A DNA stretch of 64,000 nt from Cupriavidus lacunae (GTDB lineage Bacteria > Pseudomonadota > Gammaproteobacteria > Burkholderiales > Burkholderiaceae), in NCBI RefSeq assembly GCF_003353055.1, contig NZ_QKWJ01000005.1:1-64000 (forward strand). Direction: 5' to 3'. Numbering within the stretch: the stretch's first letter is position 1; each line of letters begins with the position of its first letter. This document shows positions 18,755 through 26,846 of this stretch, in pieces. The notes below the pieces were generated by a model. The model searched no databases. It saw only the letters and a list, made by a program, of their open reading frames with translations, and had not been told where the DNA came from. The position numbers were made by a program, and so were the translations under genes.

Positions 18755-19360
18755 TCAGAGTGACGTCGCCGAGCGCGCGGCCTGCTCGTACAGTCCGGTC
18801 AGTACCCGCATCAACCTGGCCAGTTCGCCGATCTCAGCATTCTCTTCGCTGCCTTCGGTGAAGTTGCTGGTCAGGCATTGCTCGCGGATCTCTCGGTAGC
18901 GCGCACAGGCCTCGGCGCCAGCCGCGGTGGTCGAATACGTCGCCTCCTTGCCAACCCGCTCCCCGCTCACCAGCGTCAGTGCCTGCAGCTTTTTCAGCGC
19001 GTAGGTCACCAGGTGGGTGTCTTCCACGTTCAGCACGAAGCAGATATCGGCCAGCCGCTTGGGCCGGCCACGATGGTTGACGTGGTGCAGCACCAGCACG
19101 TCCAGGAAGGTCAGGTCGCGCACGCCGGCCGCGCCCATGCAACGCACCACCCAGCGGCTGTAGGCGTTATAGGCGGTGTTCAGCCCGAACTCGAACTCGG
19201 ACAACTCGGGGCTGCGCACCGACACCAGGTGCGATGACGACACGATATTGGCGCCGGCCGCGCGCGACAGCGCGGTGGCCGGCCTTGCCTCATTGGCAAC
19301 GGCAGGGGCATCGGCCACGGCGTCCGTGATGTGCTCGCTCTCGGCTGGCTTGCGTGGCAT
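18755..19360 (-). CDS. MarR-type winged-helix transcriptional regulator
   Basis: A 201-aa regulator with a winged-helix domain in the middle (about residues 75-160: LTFLDVLVLHHVNHRGRPKRLADICFVLNVEDTHLVTYALKKL, then the wing KEATYSTTAAG). It fits the MarR/PaaX-like annotated winged-helix group, with an N-terminal low-complexity stretch of about 30 residues. The ATG at 19360 follows AAAGGAG. It is divergent from an amidase gene 253 bp away and may control it or itself. The ligand is unknown. Confidence 0.8.
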   Translation of the reverse strand: MPRKPAESEHITDAVADAPAVANEARPATALSRAAGANIVSSSHLVSVRSPELSEFEFGLNTAYNAYSRWVVRCMGAAGVRDLTFLDVLVLHHVNHRGRPKRLADICFVLNVEDTHLVTYALKKLQALTLVSGERVGKEATYSTTAAGAEACARYREIREQCLTSNFTEGSEENAEIGELARLMRVLTGLYEQAARSATSL

Positions 19361-19436
19361 GCGGGAAACTCCTTTCGATGGGGGCGGCGCTGGCGCTGCT
19401 AGGTATAAGCCCCGAGCGCGCCCCGGCAATTTTAGC

Positions 19437-19479
19437 TTGACAGTTTATTGGCGAATTATGAGCATGAACACCTAATAAA
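19437..19479. promoter_or_regulatory. AT-rich control region between MarR-type regulator and amidase
   Basis: An AT-rich island in otherwise GC-rich DNA contains TTGACA (19437-19442) reading towards the amidase and a dyad TTTATT (19444-19449) / AATAAA (19474-19479). A good -10 for the TTGACA was not found. The dyad and position suit a MarR-type operator serving both divergent genes, but the evidence is weak. Confidence 0.3.
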
Positions 19480-19613
19480 TACAGGTAAAGCATGAGGGAG
19501 GACGCCGGCCACAACTGGCCCGGCGCATGTGCACCGCCCTTCCTCGCGCTGGCAGGCAAGCTCCGCCACGGCGCTGCCCGCCCCGCCCTCCTTGCACGCC
19601 GTTTGCCGACCCC

Positions 19614-20978
19614 ATGCCACCCATGCTTCCCGACCTCGACACCCTCAACACCCGCCTGCGCGACGGCGCCACCAGCCGCGCGCAGATCATCGGGCAGGCC
19701 GCGGCGCGGGCCGCCACGCCGGCCGCCGAAGCCGTGTTCCTGCACAGCACCTTCGAGGCCGCCGCCCAGGTCGCGCGCGCCGCCGATGCGGCCAGCCGCG
19801 CCGGCAAGGCGCTGCATCCGCTGGCCGGCCTCCCGGTTTCGGTCAAGGACCTGTACGACGTGGCGGGCGAAACGACCCGTGCCGCCTCGCTGGTGCGCAA
19901 GGATGCCGCGCCGGCCGCGGCGGACGCCACCGTCGTCGCCCGGCTGCGCGCGGCCGGGGCCGCCCTGGTCGGGCGCACCAACATGACGGAGTTCGCATTC
20001 TCGGGCGTCGGCATCAACCCCCACTACGGCACGCCGGTGAATCCGGCCAGCGCCGATGGCGTGGCCCGCATCCCGGGCGGTTCGTCGTCGGGCGCGGCGG
20101 TCTCGGTGGCACTGGGGCTGGCGGTCGCGGCGCTGGGCAGCGACACCGGCGGCTCGATCCGGATCCCGGCCGCGCTGTGCGGCATCACCGGCTTCAAGCC
20201 CACCACGCGGCGCGTGCCGCTGACCGGGGCGTTTCCGCTGTCGTACACGCTGGACACCGCCTGCGCCATGGCGCGCACGGTCAGCGACTGCATCGCGGTG
20301 GACAGCGTGATCGCCGACAGCGCGGTGATCCCGCGCGTGACCAACCCCGCCGCCACGCGGCTGGCGATTCCGCGCCAGGTCCTGCTGGACGACCTCGACC
20401 CGACCGTGGCCCGCGCCGTCGACCGCGCCCTGGGCCGGCTGTCGGCCGCCGGCGTGCAGATTGAGCACGTCGACCTGCCCGAGCTCGGCGAACTGGCCGG
20501 CCTGAACGCCCAGGGCGGCTTCAGCTCGGCCGAGGCCTATGCCATCCACCGCCACGTACTGGCCGCCCGGCGCGACCTGTACGACCCGCGCGTGGCCTCG
20601 CGCATCGACCGCGGCGCCAATATCAGCGCCGCCGACTATATCGACCTGGGCCGCGCGCGGCTGGACTGGATCGCCCGCATGGAAGCGCGCCTGGCCCGCT
20701 TCGACGCCGTGGTCTGCCCGACCGTGCCGATGGTCGCGCCCGAGATTGCGCCGCTGCGCACCGATGACGCGCAGTTCTTCCGCGTCAATGCCCTGCTGTT
20801 GCGCAATACCTCGGCATTCAATTTCCTTGACGGCTGCTCGGTCTCGATGCCCTGCCACGCGCCGGACGAGCTGCCGGTGGGGCTGATGCTGTCGCACGGC
20901 CCGATGCGCGATGCCGACCTGCTGGGCACGGCCCTTGCGCTGGAAGGCATCGTGCAACCCTCGCAGCGCGACGACTGA
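19614..20978 (+). CDS. Amidase (amidase signature family)
   Basis: A 454-aa amide hydrolase with the Ser-cisSer-Lys triad of the amidase signature family: Lys in VSVKDLYDVAG (about K78), Ser in GGSSSGAA (about 157-158) and nucleophile Ser in SDTGGSIRIPA (about S181). Such enzymes release ammonia or an amine from small amides. The substrate cannot be read. The ATG at 19614 is the first plausible start; upstream in-frame sequence is Arg/Pro-rich. It is divergent from the MarR-type regulator. A second amidase lies at 48412-49602. Confidence 0.9.
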   Translation: MPPMLPDLDTLNTRLRDGATSRAQIIGQAAARAATPAAEAVFLHSTFEAAAQVARAADAASRAGKALHPLAGLPVSVKDLYDVAGETTRAASLVRKDAAPAAADATVVARLRAAGAALVGRTNMTEFAFSGVGINPHYGTPVNPASADGVARIPGGSSSGAAVSVALGLAVAALGSDTGGSIRIPAALCGITGFKPTTRRVPLTGAFPLSYTLDTACAMARTVSDCIAVDSVIADSAVIPRVTNPAATRLAIPRQVLLDDLDPTVARAVDRALGRLSAAGVQIEHVDLPELGELAGLNAQGGFSSAEAYAIHRHVLAARRDLYDPRVASRIDRGANISAADYIDLGRARLDWIARMEARLARFDAVVCPTVPMVAPEIAPLRTDDAQFFRVNALLLRNTSAFNFLDGCSVSMPCHAPDELPVGLMLSHGPMRDADLLGTALALEGIVQPSQRDD

Positions 20979-21101
20979 GCGCGCGGGGCAATTCAGGTTC
21001 GACACAGCGCCAGTGCTTCCGGCAGCCATGGCGGCCCCGACATCGACATGGAGGGCCAGCAGCCCGACCGCTACGGGTTGGGGCCCGCCAGATAACCAGA
21101 C

Positions 21102-22688
21102 ATGACACCCTCTGCCTCTACCGCCAACTCGCCCGAAAGCGGCGACGGCTGGTTTGCCCTCGACGCGGCCGCATCCGCGCCGGTACCGCTGTACGACGTG
21201 GCCGCCATCCGCCGCATCGAGAACGCCGCTTACACGCAACTGCCCGGCTTCACGCTGATGTCGCGCGCCGGTGCCGCGGCCGCGCGCTGGCTGGCCTGCC
21301 ATGCGCCCTCCGGCCCGCTGCTGTTCCTGGCAGGCCCCGGCAATAACGGCGGCGATGCGCTGGTCGCCGCCACGCTGCTGCACAGCGCTGGCCGCGCGGT
21401 GCAGCTATGGCTGGCCGCGGACCCGCAGCGCCTGCCCGCTGATGCCGAAACCGCCTGGCAGCAGGCGCACGCAGCCGGGGTGCCCATCAGCGTGGTCGCA
21501 GGCACGGATACCTCGCATGACGCGGACTGGCCCGCGGGCACCGCCGCGATCGTCGACGGCCTGCTCGGCATCGGCCTGAACCGCCCCGCCGACGGCACCA
21601 TGGCGTGGTGGATCGGACAACTCAACCGCAGCGCGCTGCCGGTGTTTGCACTGGACATCCCCAGTGGCCTGTTCGCCGACACCGGCGCGGGCGCGCCGGC
21701 CGTGCGCGCCCGGCGCACGCTGACCTTTATCGCCGCCAAGCTCGGGCTGCTGACGCTGGACGGGCGCGACTGCGCCGGCGAGGTCGATATCGCACCGATC
21801 GGCCTTGACTATCCGCCGGACGAAACACCCCATTGCCTGGCAAACGGCCCGGCGCTGTTCAGCGCCGCGCTGCCGCGCCGTCGCCACGCCAGCAACAAGG
21901 GCACGCACGGCTCGCTGGCGGTCATCGGCGGCAACCTGGGCATGACCGGCGCGCCGCTGCTCGGCGCCAGGGCCGCGCAATTCCTCGGCGCTGGCAAGGT
22001 GCATATCGGCTTCCTGGCGCAGCCCGCGCCGCTGCTCGATCCCTTGCATCCGGAGCTGATGCTGCATGCCGTCGATGCACTGGCCCTCGCTTCGATGTCG
22101 GCACTGGTGATCGGTCCGGGCATGGGCACGGATGCCGGCGCGCACAAGCAGTTCGCCCGGCTGCTGCAAGCCGCGCCGTTGCCGCTGGTGCTGGATGCCG
22201 ATGCCTTGAACCTGCTGGCCGCCGATCCGGCATTGGCCGGGGCACTGGCCGCCAGCGGCGCGGCTTGCGTGATGACGCCGCACCCGCTCGAAGCCGCGCG
22301 GCTGATGGGCGTGCCGGTTGCCGAGGTACAGCGCAACCGCCCCGCCGCCGCCGCAGCGCTGGCTGCGCAATGGCAGGCCGTGGTCGTGCTGAAGGGATCG
22401 GGCACGGTGATCGCCGCACCCGACGGCAGCCCATGCGCGCTGAACCCGACCGGCAATGCGGCACTCGCCAGCGCCGGCACCGGCGACGTGCTGGCAGGCA
22501 TGCTGGGCGCGCTGCTGGCGCAAGGCATGGCGCCGCTGGCCGCGGCCCAGGCGGCCGTGTGGATCCACGGCCGGGCCGCCGATGTCCTGGTCGCCCAGGG
22601 CACCGGGCCCGCAGGCGTCACGGCAAGCGAGCTGTACGCGCCGGCGCGCACCGTCTTCAACCAGTTGCTGGCCGGGGCGCGCGCATGA
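21102..22688 (+). CDS. nnr: Bifunctional NAD(P)H-hydrate repair enzyme Nnr (epimerase and ADP-dependent dehydratase)
   Basis: This enzyme repairs hydrated NADH/NADPH. The N-terminal YjeF_N epimerase domain (about 30-235) has FLAGPGNNGGDALVAA. The C-terminal ribokinase-like dehydratase domain (about 250-520) has GSLAVIGGNLGMTGAPLLGARAA, VLDADALNLLA, TPHPLEAARL and NAALASAGTGDVLAGMLGALLAQG. At 528 aa it is the normal fused length. The GC-rich upstream gap of 123 bp holds no recognised site. It precedes pgi in the same direction. Confidence 0.95.
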   Translation: MTPSASTANSPESGDGWFALDAAASAPVPLYDVAAIRRIENAAYTQLPGFTLMSRAGAAAARWLACHAPSGPLLFLAGPGNNGGDALVAATLLHSAGRAVQLWLAADPQRLPADAETAWQQAHAAGVPISVVAGTDTSHDADWPAGTAAIVDGLLGIGLNRPADGTMAWWIGQLNRSALPVFALDIPSGLFADTGAGAPAVRARRTLTFIAAKLGLLTLDGRDCAGEVDIAPIGLDYPPDETPHCLANGPALFSAALPRRRHASNKGTHGSLAVIGGNLGMTGAPLLGARAAQFLGAGKVHIGFLAQPAPLLDPLHPELMLHAVDALALASMSALVIGPGMGTDAGAHKQFARLLQAAPLPLVLDADALNLLAADPALAGALAASGAACVMTPHPLEAARLMGVPVAEVQRNRPAAAAALAAQWQAVVVLKGSGTVIAAPDGSPCALNPTGNAALASAGTGDVLAGMLGALLAQGMAPLAAAQAAVWIHGRAADVLVAQGTGPAGVTASELYAPARTVFNQLLAGARA

Positions 22689-22900
22689 CGCGCTGATCCA
22701 GAGCGGCGTAACCGGCGCCTGCCCGGCACGCGCCGTCAGACAATGTCCGATACTGAGCCCGCGCCAGGGCTGCTATGTTGCAAGTGGTAACGATATGGCA
22801 CCGCTGCCGGGCCGGATGCCGGCAGCGCTGACGATATACTTGCGACTCAGTCCTGCGAGCCGGCAACGCCACGCGGCTCGCGCAACAACGGTTGTCCTGC

Positions 22901-24544
22901 ATGCCCACTGACCTTCACGCCTGGAACGCCCTCTTGCGGCACCACGACACCCTTCGCGACGCACAGATGCGCGACTGGTTCGATCGCGAAGGCGCGCAGC
23001 GCGTCGCGCAATTTTCGCTGGAAGCCGCCGGGCTCTATCTCGACTACTCGAAGAACCGGATCACGCCCGACACCATGCGCCTGCTGGTGCAGCTGGCGGC
23101 CGAGGCCGGCGTGACCAAACGCCGCGACGCCATGTTCGCGGGCGAGCATATCAATACCACCGAAGACCGCGCGGCCCTGCATGTGGCGTTGCGCGCCACC
23201 GCCGGCGCCGGCTACAGGGTCGACGGCGAACCGGTCGTGCCGGCGATCCAGAAGGTGCTGGTGCGCATGCGCGATTTTTCGGAGCGCGTGCGCAGCGGCG
23301 CCTGGAAGGGGGCCACCGGCGAACGCATCACCGATGTCATCAATATCGGCATTGGCGGCTCCGACCTGGGGCCGCGCATGGTGTGCCGCGCGCTGTCGCA
23401 CCTGGCAGATGCCGACGGCAATACCGGGCCGCGCATGCACTTCGTCTCCAATGTCGACGGCACCGACCTGGCCGAGACCCTGGTCCGGCTGGACCCGCAG
23501 CGGACCCTGGTGATCGTCTGCTCCAAGACCTTCACCACGCTGGAGACCATGGCCAATGCGCACAGCGCGCGCGCCTGGTTTGTCGCCAACGGCGTAGCCG
23601 AGCAGGACCTCGCCAAGCATTTCGTCGCGGTCTCGACCAATACCGACGCGGTGCGCGAATTCGGCATCGACCCGGCCAATATGTTCGAGTTCTGGGACTG
23701 GATCGGCGGACGCTTCTCGCTGTGGTCGTCGGTCGGCCTGTCGATCACGCTGGCGGTGGGCTTCAATGCTTTTGCCGACCTGCTGGCCGGCGGGCGCGCC
23801 ATGGACGAGCACTTCCGCACCGCGCCGCTGGAGCGCAACATGCCGGTGATCCTGGGCATGCTGGGCATCTGGTACCGCAATTTCTGGAACCTGCCGACCA
23901 GCTGCATGGCGCCCTACTCCACCTCGCTGGAGCTGTTTCCCGCCTTCCTGCAGCAACTGGAGATGGAAAGCAACGGCAAGTCAGTGCAGCTGGACGGACA
24001 GCCCATCCGCGCGCATACCTCGCCGGTGGTGTGGGGCACGGCCGGGACCAACGGCCAGCACGCCTATTTCCAGCAGATCCACCAGGGCTCGCAGGTGGTG
24101 CCGGTGGATTTTGTCGCGCCGCTGGTGCCGCCGCGCCGGCTGCCGGGCCATCACGCCAAGCTGCTGGCCAACTGCTTCGCGCAGGCCGAGGCGCTGATGC
24201 GCGGACGCAGCGCCGACGAGCTGCGCGCCGCCGGACTGAAGGATGAAGTGCGCATCGCGCATATGGTGTTCGAAGGCAACCGCCCCAGCAACACCCTGCT
24301 GATGGAGAACCTGACACCGCATGTGCTGGGTGCGCTGATTGCGCTGTATGAGCACCGCACCTTCGTGCAGGGCGTGGTGTGGAAGATCAACTCCTTCGAC
24401 CAGTGGGGCGTGGAGCTGGGCAAGATCCTGGCCCGCCCGATCGAGGCCGAGCTGGCCGGCAATGCGACTGGCCAGCACGATGCCTCCACCTCCGCGCTGA
24501 TCGACCGCGCCCGCGCGGTGCTGAAGGCGGGCGCCGCCAGCTAG
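22901..24544 (+). CDS. pgi: Glucose-6-phosphate isomerase
   Basis: Pgi interconverts glucose-6-phosphate and fructose-6-phosphate. At 547 aa it is full length. Motifs include [18 protein letters not shown], the PGI signature [33 protein letters not shown], the catalytic Glu region and [15 protein letters not shown]. The start at 22901 ([12 protein letters not shown]) is preferred over an ATG nine bases upstream. The stop codon TAG shares CTAG with the stop of the convergent ATPase gene, leaving no room for a terminator. Confidence 0.97.
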   Translation: MPTDLHAWNALLRHHDTLRDAQMRDWFDREGAQRVAQFSLEAAGLYLDYSKNRITPDTMRLLVQLAAEAGVTKRRDAMFAGEHINTTEDRAALHVALRATAGAGYRVDGEPVVPAIQKVLVRMRDFSERVRSGAWKGATGERITDVINIGIGGSDLGPRMVCRALSHLADADGNTGPRMHFVSNVDGTDLAETLVRLDPQRTLVIVCSKTFTTLETMANAHSARAWFVANGVAEQDLAKHFVAVSTNTDAVREFGIDPANMFEFWDWIGGRFSLWSSVGLSITLAVGFNAFADLLAGGRAMDEHFRTAPLERNMPVILGMLGIWYRNFWNLPTSCMAPYSTSLELFPAFLQQLEMESNGKSVQLDGQPIRAHTSPVVWGTAGTNGQHAYFQQIHQGSQVVPVDFVAPLVPPRRLPGHHAKLLANCFAQAEALMRGRSADELRAAGLKDEVRIAHMVFEGNRPSNTLLMENLTPHVLGALIALYEHRTFVQGVVWKINSFDQWGVELGKILARPIEAELAGNATGQHDASTSALIDRARAVLKAGAAS

Positions 24545-25239
24545 ACCTCGGCGCCCATCCATTCGTCGCTGGCCACGCGGCCGGCTTCGATGGTCAGGAT
24601 GCGGCCGCAGCGCGATGCCACCGAGCGGTCGTGCGTGACCAGCACCAGCGTGGAGCCGGCATCGCGGTTGAGTTCGAACATCAGCGCGATGACCGCTTCA
24701 CCGGTGGCGGTATCGAGGCTGCCGGTGGGTTCATCGGCAAACAGGATGTCCGGGCGCGCCACGAACGCCCGCGCCAGCGCCACGCGCTGCTGCTCGCCGC
24801 CGGACAGCGTGCGCGGGTAGTGCCCCAGGCGCGCGCCCAGGCCAACGCGTTGCAGCATGTCCACGGCGCGCTCGCGCACCTGCGAGGTTTCGCCGCGCAG
24901 CTCCAGCGGCAGCATCACGTTCTCCAGCGCGGTCAGGTGGGCCACCAGCTGGAATGACTGGAACACAAAGCCGACATGGCGGCCGCGCACCGCGGCGCGC
25001 TGGTCCTCGTCCAGCGCGTACAGGTCCTGGCCCTGCAGCCGTACGGCGCCCGTGCTGGGCAGGTCCAGCCCGGCCAGCAACCCCAGCAGCGTCGACTTGC
25101 CCGATCCGGACGCCCCCACGATGGCGAGCGTTTCGCCCGGCGTGACGGAAAAGGTCACGTCGTGCAAAATCGTCAGCGAACCGGTCGTGTCGGCAACGGT
25201 CTTTCCGAGGGACTCGACAGCGAGAATGGAAGAAGACAT
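24541..25239 (-). CDS. ybbA: ABC transporter ATPase of the YbbA/LolD type
   Basis: A 232-aa MacB/LolD-like ATPase with Walker [10 protein letters not shown] (about 41-49), Q-loop VFQSFQL, signature [15 protein letters not shown], Walker B ILFADEP and H-loop VTHDRSVA. In E. coli YbbA works with the membrane protein YbbP and is divergent from tesA. Here the divergent tesA-like gene is present but no permease follows; the gene abuts pgi directly. The start at 25239 overlaps the esterase start within CATG. No strong SD precedes it. Its partner must be encoded elsewhere or missing. Confidence 0.9.
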   Translation of the reverse strand: MSSSILAVESLGKTVADTTGSLTILHDVTFSVTPGETLAIVGASGSGKSTLLGLLAGLDLPSTGAVRLQGQDLYALDEDQRAAVRGRHVGFVFQSFQLVAHLTALENVMLPLELRGETSQVRERAVDMLQRVGLGARLGHYPRTLSGGEQQRVALARAFVARPDILFADEPTGSLDTATGEAVIALMFELNRDAGSTLVLVTHDRSVASRCGRILTIEAGRVASDEWMGAEV

Positions 25240-25912
25240 GGATATAGGGATCCGAGGGAAAAAGCGCAGGCTGTTGCTGGCAGCCGGCATGGCACTGGCG
25301 ATATCGGCCACAGTACAAGCACAAACGCCTGCAACATCCAAGGCAGCCGCACCCGCGCTGCTGGTGCTTGGCGACAGCCTGTCCGCCGAGTACGGCATCG
25401 CGCGCGGCGCGGGCTGGGTCACGCTGCTGCAGGACCGTCTGCAGCAGGAGCGCTTCGATTATAGCGTCGTCAATGCCAGCATCAGCGGCGAGACCACCAT
25501 CGGCGGCAAGACGCGGCTGCCGGACCTGCTGTCGCGCCACCGGCCGGCCATCGTGGTGGTCGAACTCGGCGCCAACGACGCGCTGCGCGGCCTGCCGCTG
25601 CAGACTACCGAGGCCAACCTGCGCAATATTGTCACCACGGCGCAGAAGGCCGGCGCGGGCGTACTGCTGATCGGCATGCGCATCCCGCCCAACTACGGGC
25701 CGGACTACACCGAGAAGTTCGTGTCGCTGTATCCGAAGCTGGCCGGCGAGTACAAGGTGCGGCTGGTGCCCTTCCTCCTCGACCAGGTGATCACGAGGCA
25801 GGACTGGTTCCAGGCGGATCGCATCCATCCTACCGCCGCGGCACAGCCGGCATTGCTCGATACGGTGTGGCCGCAGCTCAAGCCGATGCTCAGGCGTAGC
25901 GGTGGGGGGTGA
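25238..25912 (+). CDS. tesA: Periplasmic SGNH-family arylesterase/thioesterase (TesA-like)
   Basis: A 224-aa multifunctional esterase/lysophospholipase. Signal peptide: RGKKRR followed by LLLAAGMALAISA, with cleavage near VQA-Q. SGNH blocks are visible: GDSLSAEYG (nucleophile Ser), GETTIGG, GANDALRG, and the catalytic pair in DRIHPTAAAQ. The ATG at 25238 has GGAAGA just upstream; an in-frame ATG at 25226 would lengthen the protein by four residues and overlap the divergent ATPase gene. Confidence 0.92.
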   Translation: MDIGIRGKKRRLLLAAGMALAISATVQAQTPATSKAAAPALLVLGDSLSAEYGIARGAGWVTLLQDRLQQERFDYSVVNASISGETTIGGKTRLPDLLSRHRPAIVVVELGANDALRGLPLQTTEANLRNIVTTAQKAGAGVLLIGMRIPPNYGPDYTEKFVSLYPKLAGEYKVRLVPFLLDQVITRQDWFQADRIHPTAAAQPALLDTVWPQLKPMLRRSGGG

Positions 25913-26087
25913 GGGGGGCTGTTTTGGGGCTTGGCGCTGTGCTGTCGGAATTCGCTCTTGGCATGCGGGGGCTGTTTTGCCGGCTTTAGCCGGCGGGGCT
26001 TCTTGCTCGTTGGCTTGCTTGGGTATGTAGGTCGGGTTCCATGTTGTCGTAGGTTTGACCGCCTGATTCCGCCCTGCTGGGCGGGTC

Positions 26088-26113
26088 ACTTTTTGTCCGG
26101 AGCGACAAAAAGT
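26088..26113. repeat. Hairpin in left arm of the palindromic element
   Basis: A perfect 10-bp stem (ACTTTTTGTC / GACAAAAAGT) with a 6-nt loop, extendable through one mismatch to GGT/ACC. T-tracts in the stem on both strands make it look like a weak bidirectional terminator for tesA. Confidence 0.7.
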
Positions 26114-26671
26114 AACCAAAAAACGCGTCGCCTCTGGCGGCTGGCCACCAATTTGGCGGTGTTGGTGGTTCGGGCGGTGGTGCTTGCCGTTTGGCGTGGT
26201 TGGCCGTTCGGGCCTGCTACGCACCCTGTCTGTGCCCACATCAACGGACTATTGGACGAACCCGACTTTAGGCGGTTGGCAGCCTGCTAAGAACCGCTTC
26301 GGTGGGACGCCTTCGGCTGCGCTTCGCGCCGGCCCTAACGTGGCAGAGCCAACGGCCACGTCCTGATTTGCGCTTTTGGCCCGGCATCCCGACCGCCCCG
26401 TGCGAGCGCAGCGACGCACTCCGTGCCAGTGCCTTCGACCTACGATACTGAGTGCGCGCAGCGCAGCCGTAGGCGTCCCACCGATAACGTGTTTAGCAGG
26501 CTGCCAATAGCCTAAAGTCGAGTTCGTCCAATAGTCCGTCGACGCAAGGCACCGGACAGGGTGCGTTGCAGGGTCGAACCACCAACCCCATCGAACGGAA
26601 ATCACCGCCGCTGGACCCACCAACACCGAGGAATGGATGGCCAGCCGCCTGAGGCGACGCGTTTTTTGGTT

Positions 26672-26696
26672 ACTTTTTGTCGCTCGGACAAAAAGT
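26672..26696. repeat. Hairpin in right arm of the palindromic element
   Basis: The same 10-bp stem as in the left arm (ACTTTTTGTC / GACAAAAAGT) with a 5-nt loop. It lies downstream of ppiD in its reading direction, so it could help end ppiD transcription. Confidence 0.7.
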
Positions 26697-26846
26697 GACC
26701 CGCCCAGCAGGGCGGAACCAGGCGCTTAAACCTACGACAACATCAAACCCGACCGACATCCCCAACCCAGCGAGCAAGCAACCCCACCCCCAATAACAAA
26801 AAACCCAATACGGCAGGGGTCTCTGCTTACCATATAGCCAAACCGC

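Larger units (their letters stand above)
26000..26790. repeat. Large imperfect palindromic intergenic element
   Basis: There is no credible gene between tesA and ppiD (25913-26846). Most of the gap is an inverted repeat: about 26000-26305 reads as the reverse complement of about 26475-26790, with several long matching blocks. The best block, CCCTGCTGGGCGGGTCAC onward (about 26072-26135 and 26651-26712), matches almost base for base over some 60 bp. Inner blocks around GGACTATTGGACGAAC and GGTGGGACGCC also match. Both arms can be read as similar peptides (STDYWTN.TLG.WQPAK) on opposite strands, a consequence of the repeat rather than evidence of a protein. It looks like a multi-copy intergenic element. 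Confidence 0.85.

Noticed and set aside
26184..26626. Short open frames on both strands inside the palindromic element
   Set aside because: They encode the same peptide pattern on opposite strands because the DNA is an inverted repeat; no ribosome sites or known domains.
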